A DNA stretch of 64,000 nt from assembly GCA_035399845.1 (NCBI GenBank), contig DAOPJV010000001.1:124001-188000 (forward strand), given 5' to 3'. Of this stretch, positions 36,848 to 46,343 are shown one piece after another. This stretch comes from ECT2AJA-110-A sp035399845 (GTDB taxonomy: Bacteria > Planctomycetota > Phycisphaerae > UBA1845 > UTPLA1). How positions within the stretch are numbered: position 1 is the stretch's first letter; every line of letters begins with the position of its first letter. The position numbers and the translations under genes are program-made. A model generated the notes under the pieces. That model saw only the letters and a program-made list of their open reading frames with translations, was not told where the DNA came from and ran no database searches.

Positions 36848-37936
36848 TCAGACCCTCCCGGCTTCCGGCAGTGGCGTGCCACAGAAAATACAGAAGCGAT
36901 CATCCGCCGCCGGATAGCCGTGGCAGTTCGTGCAGCGTCGTGGATGACGAACGACCTGTTCTCCGCACATGATGCAGAAATTGTCGTCACGCCCGATCCG
37001 CGCCTCACACTTGGGGCAGCGCGTCGGGATCGGCGGCAGCGTCGCCTCGGCGCGTGACGCGACCGGCGGCGCCACCGCATAGGCCTTCGCCACGGCCACG
37101 CGCGGCGGCACGCTCGTCGACTCAATCTCCTGCAGGACCTCCGCCGCATTGGCGAAACGGCGATCGCGCCGTGTGTAGAGCCGCGAGTACACGCGATCGA
37201 CCCAGGAGGGCAGACCGTCGCGAATGTGCGACGGCATGTCGCCACCGCTCGGTCGCTCACCACACATCAATTCAAACAACACGATCCCAACGGAGTAGAG
37301 ATCGCTGCGCCCGTCGAGCGACATGTCACCGTCGCGCTGCTCCGGCGACATGTAGGCGAGAGTGCCGGAAATGCTCTTGCCCTCTTCCGACAGCAGGCTG
37401 CCCGACTGCATGATGCTCTGCGTCGTGATCTCGCCCGCCTTGCCGAGACCGAAGTCCGTCACCTTCACATCTTCCACGTTGATCGATTCGACGGGCTTCT
37501 GGCCGCCGCCGTGGATCAGGATGTTGGCCGGCTTGATATCGCGATGAATCACGTTGTTCTGATGCGCCACGCCGAGCGCCTGGAGCATGCCGACGATGAT
37601 GTTCTGCGCCGTCCGGATCGGCAGCCCGCCCGGGTTCTCGTCGATCAGCTTCCGAAGCGAGCAGCCGTCGACAAATTCCATCACGAAATAGGGAATATCA
37701 GCGTAGGGATCGAGACCGATCGCGCGAACCACATTCGGATGGCGCAGGCCGTGAATCGCCGTGCCTTCCTTCTGAAGGTTGCGAACGTACTGGCTGTCGG
37801 ACGGAATCTTGATCGCGACCAGTTGATCGCGCCAGATATGATGATGCGCCTTCCAGACCTGCCCGAAACTGCCCACGCCGACAATTTCGTCCAGAAGATA
37901 CTCGCTGATGCGATCGCCAGCCTTCGGCCCGGTCAT
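36848..37936 (-). CDS. Eukaryotic-type Ser/Thr protein kinase with C-terminal zinc ribbons
   Basis: A 362-residue soluble kinase. Gly-rich loop GVGSFG at 20-25, ATP-anchoring Lys43 in VAIK, catalytic loop HRDIKPAN with Asp133, DFG at 161-163 and the SPEQ motif show an active enzyme. After residue 305 come zinc ribbons with the pairs CPKC, CIMC, CTNC and CIFC. No membrane anchor, unlike many bacterial kinases. It precedes the small zinc-ribbon membrane gene by 2 bases and opens the minus-strand locus with the membrane protein at 38027. It may regulate the ESCRT-like proteins; this is inference from position. Confidence 0.88.
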   Translation of the reverse strand: MTGPKAGDRISEYLLDEIVGVGSFGQVWKAHHHIWRDQLVAIKIPSDSQYVRNLQKEGTAIHGLRHPNVVRAIGLDPYADIPYFVMEFVDGCSLRKLIDENPGGLPIRTAQNIIVGMLQALGVAHQNNVIHRDIKPANILIHGGGQKPVESINVEDVKVTDFGLGKAGEITTQSIMQSGSLLSEEGKSISGTLAYMSPEQRDGDMSLDGRSDLYSVGIVLFELMCGERPSGGDMPSHIRDGLPSWVDRVYSRLYTRRDRRFANAAEVLQEIESTSVPPRVAVAKAYAVAPPVASRAEATLPPIPTRCPKCEARIGRDDNFCIMCGEQVVRHPRRCTNCHGYPAADDRFCIFCGTPLPEAGRV

Positions 37937-38026
37937 ACTCCACTCTCTCTCTTTCAGTTGTCGGCCCCTGGACGACGCCGGCGACCGCTCAGGCGCGACG
38001 CCGACTCGTTACGCTGATTCGCCAGC

Positions 38027-38464
38027 TCAGCGATCCGCGTGCCGCGCAAGCGACTCGCAGATAACGAAATTGTAGGCCCCGGCCGCGGCGAAACCAAGAA
38101 CGAGCACGAACCACGCGAAGCCGCCCTTGCCGCCCGTCTCGCCCCAGTCGCCCAGCCAGAACGCGAGGATGATATCGATGAGGCAGTACGCGCCGATGAG
38201 ACCGATGCTGACCACCGCGGCCGCGCGCTCCGAGTTCAGGTTGCTCTGAAAACCCAGCAGCGGCTTCATGAACAGGAAGCTCGACCAGGGAAGCGCCACG
38301 ACCAGAACGACCCAGATCAGGATCTGGCGCAACACGACGCCGAAGGCCTCGACCTTGTCCCAGTTGTAGTAGCACCAGATTCCGCCGGCGATCGTCGCGA
38401 GCGTGATCAGCGCCCCCGCCACCTTGGCCCCGACAAACTTTCCGATTTCCGCAAGTACAGGCAC
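38027..38464 (-). CDS. Four-helix membrane protein, 145 residues
   Basis: Four predicted membrane helices at about residues 12-33, 42-66, 82-106 and 115-138, with short loops and the hydrophilic end CESLARHADR. No family recognised. It is the first gene of the minus-strand series, 90 bases before the kinase. The divergent efp gene lies on the other side, so its promoter should fall in 38465-38560. Confidence 0.6.
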   Translation of the reverse strand: MPVLAEIGKFVGAKVAGALITLATIAGGIWCYYNWDKVEAFGVVLRQILIWVVLVVALPWSSFLFMKPLLGFQSNLNSERAAAVVSIGLIGAYCLIDIILAFWLGDWGETGGKGGFAWFVLVLGFAAAGAYNFVICESLARHADR

Positions 38465-38559
38465 GCGACACCTCCATGCGTGTCCTTTGTCAATATACCG
38501 CCGGATATTCGGACGCGCGACTATACATTTGGTCGCCGTCTCTAATCGACTCCGACAGC

Positions 38560-38588
38560 TTGACGCGGGCCGGGCCCCCGAAGATACT
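38560..38588 (+). promoter_or_regulatory. Candidate promoter of efp
   Basis: TTGACG at 38560-38565 and GATACT at 38583-38588 with a 17-base spacer. The leader to the efp start would be about 95 bases. Confidence 0.45.
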
Positions 38589-38690
38589 TAAGACCCGGTT
38601 TTTCAGGATGTTAACAGAAATTCGTCTCTTGGCAGAGCCATCGCTGCGTGCCGAATGAGACACGGTAACGCAACACAGGATTCAAGAATC

Positions 38691-39254
38691 ATGGCGGCAA
38701 TCAAGGCGGTCAACATCAAGCGCGGACAGGCGGTCCTCTGGGAAGGTCAGCTCTGGATTGTTCACGAGAACGAAACAGTCGCGAAGGGCAACAAGCGAAG
38801 CTACATGTCCGTCAAGCTCAAGCACTTCAAGAACGGCAACGTCGTCGACTTCCGACTCAACGTCGATGAAAAAGTCGAAGTCCCGTTCGTCGAGGACAAG
38901 GTCTTCCAGTACCTCTATCGAGACGGCCAGAACTTCATCCTGATGGATATGGAGTCCTTCGATCAGCTCCATGTCGACCCCAGCCTGATGCCCGACGCCG
39001 AGAAGTACCTCAAGGGCAGCGAGGAACTGCAGTGCAAGCTCCTCGAAGGCGCCATCGTCGGCGTCGAGCTGCCGAACACGGTCGAACTCGCCGTCACCGA
39101 CGCGCCGCCCGTTGTGAAGGGCGCCACGGCCACAAACCAGAACAAGGAAGTCACGCTCGAAACCGGCTACGTCGTTCGCGTTCCCCCGTTCATCAGCACG
39201 GGCGAAGTCCTCAAGATCGACACGCGCACGGGCGACTATATCTCCCGCGTCTGA
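38691..39254 (+). CDS. efp: Elongation factor P
   Basis: A 187-residue translation factor that relieves ribosome stalling at polyproline. It has the three-domain EF-P pattern: N-terminal KOW-like domain (IKRGQAVLWEG, then YMSVKLKHFKNG), and a C-terminal OB domain (VTLETGYVVRVPPFI and TGEVLKIDTRTGDYISRV). The tip of domain I reads VAKGNKRSYM; aligned with E. coli, the modified Lys34 position is Asn34, with lysines at 32 and 35. The ATG at 38691 with AGGA upstream gives the normal length; a start at 38655 would be extra. The next gene begins 12 bases later. Confidence 0.93.
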   Translation: MAAIKAVNIKRGQAVLWEGQLWIVHENETVAKGNKRSYMSVKLKHFKNGNVVDFRLNVDEKVEVPFVEDKVFQYLYRDGQNFILMDMESFDQLHVDPSLMPDAEKYLKGSEELQCKLLEGAIVGVELPNTVELAVTDAPPVVKGATATNQNKEVTLETGYVVRVPPFISTGEVLKIDTRTGDYISRV

Positions 39255-39266
39255 TTCGACGCGCCC

Positions 39267-40130
39267 ATGTTATCCATCCGGAAACTGCTGGCGTACGTCA
39301 TCCCCGTCTTCGCGGGGCTGCTCGATCTGCCCAACGGTCTGTTCATCCGCCTGCTCTCCTGCTGCGAATGCGGACGGCTGCCGGCGCGCGCCGACTCCCC
39401 GAAGCGACGCCGACGCGGACTGACGATCGTCCTCGGCGGCGTCGAAGGCCCTAGCTTCTTCAGCGCACAGATGGTCCGCGGTCTCCTCGCCTCCGGCTAT
39501 CGCGGCGCCGTCATGCGCGTCGACTGGAACGACGGGATCCAGTTCATTCGCTCCATCACCAACCTGATGAATCGATCCCATCACGATCGCTGGGCGACGC
39601 GTGTGGCGGAGATCGTGACGGCGTACCAGCGCGAACATCCATGCGCGCCGATCTCGATCCTCGCGCAGTCCGGCGGCTGCTGGATCGCCGTTCGAACCCT
39701 CGAGCTGCTGCCGAAGGACGCGCGGATTTCGACAGTCGCCCTGCACGCGCCCGCCGTCTCGCCCGACTACGACCTGCGTCCCGCGCTGGCCAACTGCACG
39801 CACGCCCTCATCAGCGTCGAGGCCTTCGGCGACTTTGTCATCCTCGGGCTCGGCACGCTGATCTTCGGTACGGCCGATCGCCGCCACACGCCGGCGGCGG
39901 GCCTCGTCGGCTTCCGCAATCCACCCGAGAAAGTCGTGTCGATGCGATGGCGCCCGTCGTGGCTCAACCATCGCCATTTCGGCAACCATACCTCCAGCGC
40001 ATCTTTCGCGCTGATCCGCGATCTCATCGGCCCCGCCCTGCTCACTCGTCGCGCCAAAACGGCGCCGGCGCATGATTGCGGCGGGATATTACCGGCCGAT
40101 CGGGCGGATTCGGCCGACGCTCCGCGATGA
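39267..40130 (+). CDS. Putative alpha/beta-hydrolase-like protein
   Basis: A 287-residue protein with an N-terminal hydrophobic stretch (about residues 5-32) and an alpha/beta-hydrolase-like core. A possible nucleophile elbow is LAQSGGCW near residue 135, which departs from the usual GxSxG at its first Gly. Later motifs include VALHAPAVSPDYDLRP and HFGNHTSS with a candidate catalytic His. I cannot assign a substrate. It starts 12 bases after efp and likely shares its transcript. Confidence 0.6.
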   Translation: MLSIRKLLAYVIPVFAGLLDLPNGLFIRLLSCCECGRLPARADSPKRRRRGLTIVLGGVEGPSFFSAQMVRGLLASGYRGAVMRVDWNDGIQFIRSITNLMNRSHHDRWATRVAEIVTAYQREHPCAPISILAQSGGCWIAVRTLELLPKDARISTVALHAPAVSPDYDLRPALANCTHALISVEAFGDFVILGLGTLIFGTADRRHTPAAGLVGFRNPPEKVVSMRWRPSWLNHRHFGNHTSSASFALIRDLIGPALLTRRAKTAPAHDCGGILPADRADSADAPR

Positions 40131-40319
40131 CTCCCCTCGGCCGGGCGTTCCTTGACCCATCTCGGCGCGTATCGATAGAATCGCGACCCGATTCGGAGAC
40201 GGCGCGGTCTTCGACGCGGGCGATGAAGAAGTGGTGGTCCGCCCGCAGGCGCGGCGCCTGAATGTGACGTTTCGCGGCGCCGCAGTTCGCACAAGCGCAT
40301 CAGAAGAAAGCACCTTTGG

Positions 40320-40787
40320 ATGGATATTGAAGAAATAAAAACGCTGACGGATCTGATGGTCGAGAACGACCTGTCTGAAATCGTGATCCGCGACGGTGAA
40401 AAACGGATTCTTCTCCGGCGACGTGGCGCCCAGCTCGAACAGGCGCCCATGGCGCCGATGGTTTCGATGACGCCGGCCGCCGCGCCCGTCCAGGCCGCCC
40501 CGCAGGTCGCCGCTCCGGCGCCGACGGCGTCGGCCGCGGAAGCGGGACTTGAAACGATTGAATCCCCCATGGTCGGCACCTACTACGCGGCGTCCGACCC
40601 CGAATCGCCGCCCTTCGTCAAGCCCGGCGACAAGATCACGCCGGATACCGTCGTCTGCATCATCGAAGCGATGAAGGTCTTCAACGAAATCAAGGCCGAG
40701 AAGTCGGGTACCGTCGTCTCGCTCGAAGTCCCGAACGCGTCGGCGGTCGAGTTCGGCCAGGTCCTTCTGAAGATTCGCCCCGATTAA
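40320..40787 (+). CDS. accB: Biotin carboxyl carrier protein of acetyl-CoA carboxylase
   Basis: A 155-residue carrier protein of fatty-acid synthesis. It has the N-terminal helix region (MDIEEIKTLTDLMVENDLSE), an Ala/Pro/Val linker at 40-75 and the biotinyl domain ending in EAMKVFNEI, where Lys119 carries biotin. It precedes accC by 115 bases, the common pairing. The carboxyltransferase subunits are not in the window. Confidence 0.95.
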   Translation: MDIEEIKTLTDLMVENDLSEIVIRDGEKRILLRRRGAQLEQAPMAPMVSMTPAAAPVQAAPQVAAPAPTASAAEAGLETIESPMVGTYYAASDPESPPFVKPGDKITPDTVVCIIEAMKVFNEIKAEKSGTVVSLEVPNASAVEFGQVLLKIRPD

Positions 40788-40902
40788 CAACCGGATGTCG
40801 TCCTCGGCGCTGACGCCGAGTCCGCCGCATGAAAGTTCGGCGCCAGTCCACGCGACGCCGGGCCATTGCCCGATGTCGCCACGTTTTTAGACAAGAGTCG
40901 TT

Positions 40903-42258
<1,356 letters not shown>

Positions 42259-42694
42259 GGCGATCGGAGCCTCGCTGTCCTCAGCGTGGCGGCCCCGCGT
42301 ACGAGCCCATTTCATACACTCCGCCCTGAGGACAGGGCGGCTCTGAATTCGCGACGCTGGTACGAGAAGCCCTTCTCGTATCCCCTTTTCGCACGAATCC
42401 CTTCCTGCCGCCCTCGTTCGCGCCGCTGGCACGAGATTCCCTTCTCGTACCGCTTCTCGCAGGAATCCCTTCCCGCAACCGTTCATCGTTCGCAGACAGG
42501 TAGGGTCCGCTGTGCGGACCATTCGCCGGAAGTCGTGCGAACCGATTTCCAAAGTCGACACGCCAAATGTGGAATGGTCCGCACAGCGGACCCTGCAACT
42601 GCAACCTGAAAGGCACAGGCCGACCTTCCGTTACTGTCTATGACGAACGCATTGGGCGTTTTGCGCGTCAAACCCACTGAGCGGGACATGAATC
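42259..42694. repeat. Repeat copy A in the gap after accC
   Basis: No gene here. 42370-42598 is a near-identical direct copy (about 229 bases, only a few differences) of 45054-45283. Its right part is bounded by a perfect 21-base inverted repeat, 42503-42523 against 42573-42593. Its left part repeats short units around TTCTCGTA and GGAATCCCTTCC. The first 100 bases contain small hairpins such as GCCCTGAGGACAGGGC. Confidence 0.8.
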
Positions 42695-42892
42695 ATGAAG
42701 ACAGTCATCTTTCTCGCCGCCGTCGGCGTCATCCTGCTTGGAACGTTCCTGATTGACGGGGCGCTCGATCTACTGGTCAGCGGCGTCGCCCGCGTCTTCC
42801 GCGTCTTCGGTCTCGGCAAGCTCGGCGCGATGATTGCAACGCTCGCCCTCCTCGTCGCCGCGTCGCTTGTGTTGTACTTCATCGTTCCCTGA
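42695..42892 (+). CDS. Small two-helix membrane protein
   Basis: A 65-residue protein made of two membrane helices (about residues 4-28 and 42-64) joined by a short basic loop with the motif ARVFRVFGLGKLG. No family recognised. Upstream only a weak GCGGGAC-like ribosome site is seen. It lies in a repeat-rich region between two copies of the 229-base repeat, so it may be poorly conserved, but its composition is that of a real membrane protein. Confidence 0.5.
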   Translation: MKTVIFLAAVGVILLGTFLIDGALDLLVSGVARVFRVFGLGKLGAMIATLALLVAASLVLYFIVP

Positions 42893-43486
42893 ATCTGAAT
42901 CGCCATGCGTCGCGCCGTCGCCGCTACGCGCCGCCGATCCGAATATGGACCGTCGGGCGCTATGCCTGCCCTGAAAGGCGACACTATCCGGTCATTCGGG
43001 AGTTGACGGAGCAAGGGCGATCCGCGAAGAAACTCCCGTGTCCGCAGGAAGAACGAACGCTCTGAACGAGCGACACAACTCCCGGACACTCTCGCCCTGC
43101 GAGACAGGCATGCGGCTGCAAGCTGGCCGTCATTCCTATCCTCAATGGCGAGCAATGCGATCGTGTCGTCCTGGTACGAGAATCCCTTCTCGTGCCCCAA
43201 CACGCAGGAATCCCCTCCTGCAGATGTTGATCAATCGCACCCCGCGTCTGCACATCGTCGCGCCCCCCCCAATGAATCGGTGACTCAACCGGCCAATCAG
43301 ATTGAATCGGGCCGCGGACAAAGTTAGAATCATGGCCAGTGGGGCCGCCACCAATTCTCCGCATTCGCGATGCTCCTGGCGCATACGTATGGCCGCTGGC
43401 GGCGCCAGGCGGAATCATTAGGGGTCGCGGCCTCCCAATTCAAAGTCCATTCGCGGCGCGAGTATTTACAGGGCTGGAGATTCACA
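42893..43486. repeat. Gap with repeat fragments
   Basis: About 590 bases without a supported gene. It contains fragments of the intergenic repeat families: 43068-43098 with the core CTCCCGGACA related to 14868-14901, a degenerate unit near 42972-43006, and a partial copy of the 229-base repeat's left half at about 43168-43240 (TACGAGAATCCCTTCTCGT and CAGGAATCCCCTCCTGC). Confidence 0.6.
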
Positions 43487-45028
43487 ATGATCCACTGGAA
43501 CGCATTTCGACCGATTCGAATCAGCGTGGCGATCTGGGCCACGGCTTTCATGTTAATCAGCGCCCGACACACACTGGGCGCTGACTGCAATCAGAACAAT
43601 GTCGACGACGCAGTCGATATCGATCCCGCTGACCCGGATGGCGACGGCTTCGTCAGCCTGGACTGCAACGCCAACGGTCTGCCCGACGAATGCGAGATCG
43701 GAGGCGACAAACTCATCGCGTCCGACGCCTACGGATTCGACACCTTCGGCGCCGCCGTTGCGATCGAAGGAGATGACATTGTCGTCGGCAAGGGCATCGA
43801 GGCGGACGGCTTCTACACAGGTGGCGCCGCCTATGTCTTCGGCCCTGATGCCGCAAGCTGGGGCCAGGAAGATATGCTCGTTGGAGACGATACCGACAGC
43901 GACGACATCTTTGGCGGCGCAGTCGCTCTGAGTGGCGACACAGTCGTCGTTGGCGCCCCGAACGCGGACGGCGCCGCGCCACGTTCCGGGGCCGTCTACG
44001 TCTTCAGAAAAATGGGGGGCGTCTGGGCCCAGGAAGCGAAGCTCATTCCCTCCGATGGCGTCGCGTACGACCGTTTCGGCGAGAGCGTTTCGATCAGCGA
44101 CGACACACTCGTCATCGGCGCCTCCGGGCGCGATGACCTGGGGCGCCAGAGCGGCGCGGCCTACGTCTTTGAGCGCACGGGCGCCACCTGGTCGCAGGGA
44201 ATGGCGCTGACAGCGCCGGACGGCGCGGCGTGGGCGTCGTTTGGGGCCCGCGTCGCGATCTCCAACGATACGATCGTCGTCGGCGCACGCTGGGACAACA
44301 GCGTCGCCCAAACCAGCGGATCCGCCTATGTCTTCCGATATGACGGCGTGGAGTGGCGCCAGGAAGCGAAGCTCACGGCCTCGGACGCGCGATTTAATGG
44401 CTACTTTGGCGAGAATGTCGCGATTGACGGAGACACGATCGTCATCGGCGCGACCGGGCATCGCGCCGCCTATGTCTTTCAGCGTCAGGGCGACACGTGG
44501 AGGGAGGAATCGAAGCTGACGGCGCCTGTTGGCGCTTCAACAGGCGGCTTTGGCGTCGCCGTCGCCGTCAGCAACGGCGTCGCCATCATAGGCGCCAGTC
44601 ACGCAAGCCCGTCCGGTGGCGGCAGCGGGGCGGCCTTTCGCTTCGATCGAACCGGCGCCAGGTGGATCAGTAATGGAATGCTCGAACCGTTCGACGCCGC
44701 CGCGGAGACGGGATTCGGCCACTGCGTCTCAATCGACAACGACAAGGCGATCGTCGGCGCACTCTCGTGGGACCAGGACACGAACCTGCCCGGCGCCGCA
44801 CATGTCTTCAATCTCGTCGACTCAGACTGCAACGCCAACGGGATTCCCGACGACTGCGACGCCGCCGGCGACCTGAACGGCGATGGCCTTGTCAATCTCT
44901 CCGACACCGATGCGTTGGTTCATCAGCTGCTCACTGGCGCAACGTGCCTCCTCGCGGATCTCAACAGCGATGGAATGATCGACGGCAATGACGTCGGCGC
45001 GTTTGTCGCCCTGCTTGTAAATCCCTAA
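43487..45028 (+). CDS. Secreted FG-GAP beta-propeller protein with dockerin-like end
   Basis: From the ATG at 43487, which follows GGAGA, the protein has 513 residues and a signal peptide ending HTLGA. An EF-hand-like stretch (DPADPDGDGFVSLDCNANG) follows. Residues 80-440 are seven FG-GAP-type repeats with recurrent patterns such as TIVIGA, AAYVFQR and FGESVSISDD, as in integrin-like propellers. The last 60 residues (DLNGDGLVNLSDTDALVHQL and DLNSDGMIDGNDVGAFVALL) are two dockerin-like Ca-binding loops. Exported; ligand unknown. The frame is open upstream to 43370 but without signal-like sequence. Confidence 0.82.
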   Translation: MIHWNAFRPIRISVAIWATAFMLISARHTLGADCNQNNVDDAVDIDPADPDGDGFVSLDCNANGLPDECEIGGDKLIASDAYGFDTFGAAVAIEGDDIVVGKGIEADGFYTGGAAYVFGPDAASWGQEDMLVGDDTDSDDIFGGAVALSGDTVVVGAPNADGAAPRSGAVYVFRKMGGVWAQEAKLIPSDGVAYDRFGESVSISDDTLVIGASGRDDLGRQSGAAYVFERTGATWSQGMALTAPDGAAWASFGARVAISNDTIVVGARWDNSVAQTSGSAYVFRYDGVEWRQEAKLTASDARFNGYFGENVAIDGDTIVIGATGHRAAYVFQRQGDTWREESKLTAPVGASTGGFGVAVAVSNGVAIIGASHASPSGGGSGAAFRFDRTGARWISNGMLEPFDAAAETGFGHCVSIDNDKAIVGALSWDQDTNLPGAAHVFNLVDSDCNANGIPDDCDAAGDLNGDGLVNLSDTDALVHQLLTGATCLLADLNSDGMIDGNDVGAFVALLVNP

Positions 45029-45391
45029 CCGACGACGCTGCTGACAAGAGGTTCCCTTCTCGTATCCCCTTTTCGCACGAATCCCTTCCTGCCGCCCTCG
45101 TTCGCGCTGCTGGTACGAGATTCCCTTCTCGTACCGCTTCTCGCAGGAATCCCTTCCTGCAACGGTTCATCGTTCGCAGACAGGTAGGGTCCGCTGTGCG
45201 GACCATTCGCCGGAAGTCGTGCGAACCGATTTCCAAAGTCGACACGCCAAATGTGGAATGGTCCGCACAGTGGACCCTGCAACCCTGAAACTGGTTCGCA
45301 CAACGGACCCGACAATCATGATCCATCGTCGCGTCCCGCTTCTTCGTATCGTCGCGCCCCCACCCCTGAAGGGGTGGGCCACCCCGAGCGC
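45029..45391. repeat. Repeat copy B in the gap after the FG-GAP gene
   Basis: 45054-45283 is the second direct copy of the 229-base repeat at 42370-42598, with its inverted-repeat arms at 45187-45207 and 45257-45277 (one mismatch). A hairpin unit CACCCCTGAAGGGGTGGGCC follows at 45360-45379. No gene is supported. Confidence 0.8.
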
Positions 45392-46057
45392 TCACAGCGC
45401 CTCGACGAACGCTGTCAGCGAACTGGCACAGGGATAATCCGCCAGCGCTCCGCAGAGATCTTCGCCGCGCACCAGGAGCGTCGGTCGCCAACCCGCTCGC
45501 TGCGGCAGCATGCAATCACCGACGGGGTCGTCGCCGATGCAGCGGATCGCCCCGGGCTGGACATGCAGCCTGTTCGTGATCGAGCGATAGTAGCGCGGAT
45601 CCCCCTTGGCGAACCCTGTGGCCGACGCCTCGAAGTATCCGTCCAACAGCGGCGCCAAGGCGTCGCCCGCGGCGCCGAGCATGAACCTCGGCAGCGTCGT
45701 GAAGGCCACGACGCGCAGACCCTTCGCCTTCGCCCTCTCGATCGCCGTCAGGGCGTCGTCGAACAGGATCATCGAATCGCGCCTGTCATACATCGCGGCG
45801 ATCGACTCGATGACATCCAGGTTGACGCGCAGGCCCATATGATCGAACTGAAGCGCCAGGAAATCGACGTATCCGTGAATCTCCCGCTTCGGCGTATCAA
45901 AGAAAAACACGAACTGCCGAGCCGCCTCCAGCGACTGGTAGCTCGTCTCCACGCCGAACCGGCCGAGCAGGTCCTGGACCTCGATGGAGGAAACTCGCTC
46001 GGGCGCGAAGCGGGCCAGCGTGTTGTGGACGTCGAAGGCGATGACTTCTGTCTTCAT
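45392..46057 (-). CDS. HAD-like hydrolase with altered motif I
   Basis: A 221-residue protein of the haloacid dehalogenase superfamily. Motif I is FDVHNTLA with nucleophile Asp9, but the second Asp, the usual acid/base, is His11. Motif II is in VVAFTTLP, motif III Lys in FAKGDPRYY, and motif IV is CIGDDPVGD. The start at 46057 puts the MKTEVIAFDV beginning where the family expects it; the frame runs on upstream without support. The substrate is unknown. It is divergent from yeaH. Confidence 0.78.
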   Translation of the reverse strand: MKTEVIAFDVHNTLARFAPERVSSIEVQDLLGRFGVETSYQSLEAARQFVFFFDTPKREIHGYVDFLALQFDHMGLRVNLDVIESIAAMYDRRDSMILFDDALTAIERAKAKGLRVVAFTTLPRFMLGAAGDALAPLLDGYFEASATGFAKGDPRYYRSITNRLHVQPGAIRCIGDDPVGDCMLPQRAGWRPTLLVRGEDLCGALADYPCASSLTAFVEAL

Positions 46058-46343
46058 GGGGCGGATTGTGGGTCGCATCGGATTGGAACGCCAACGACCG
46101 CCGACATAGGATCGATCGGCATCTTTTGCGGCCTCGCCTTCGGAGCTTGATCCCGACGTTGCGTCTTCCGATATCTCCCATAACGCGTCGCTGCGCAAAG
46201 TCGGCGGACTCTGCGCGACATCGATCTTATGATTAGACAGGCGCCGCGTTCCGGCCGGGCCAGAGGCGGCGAATCGCCCGAGGCGCCGACGGCCGGACAT
46301 TGGTGGCAAGACGACGGTAACTCCTTTCCCACAAGAGGCTTGC

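Noticed and set aside
42370..45283. Composite transposon bounded by direct repeats
   Set aside because: There is no transposase gene between or beside the copies, so I report only a repeat family.
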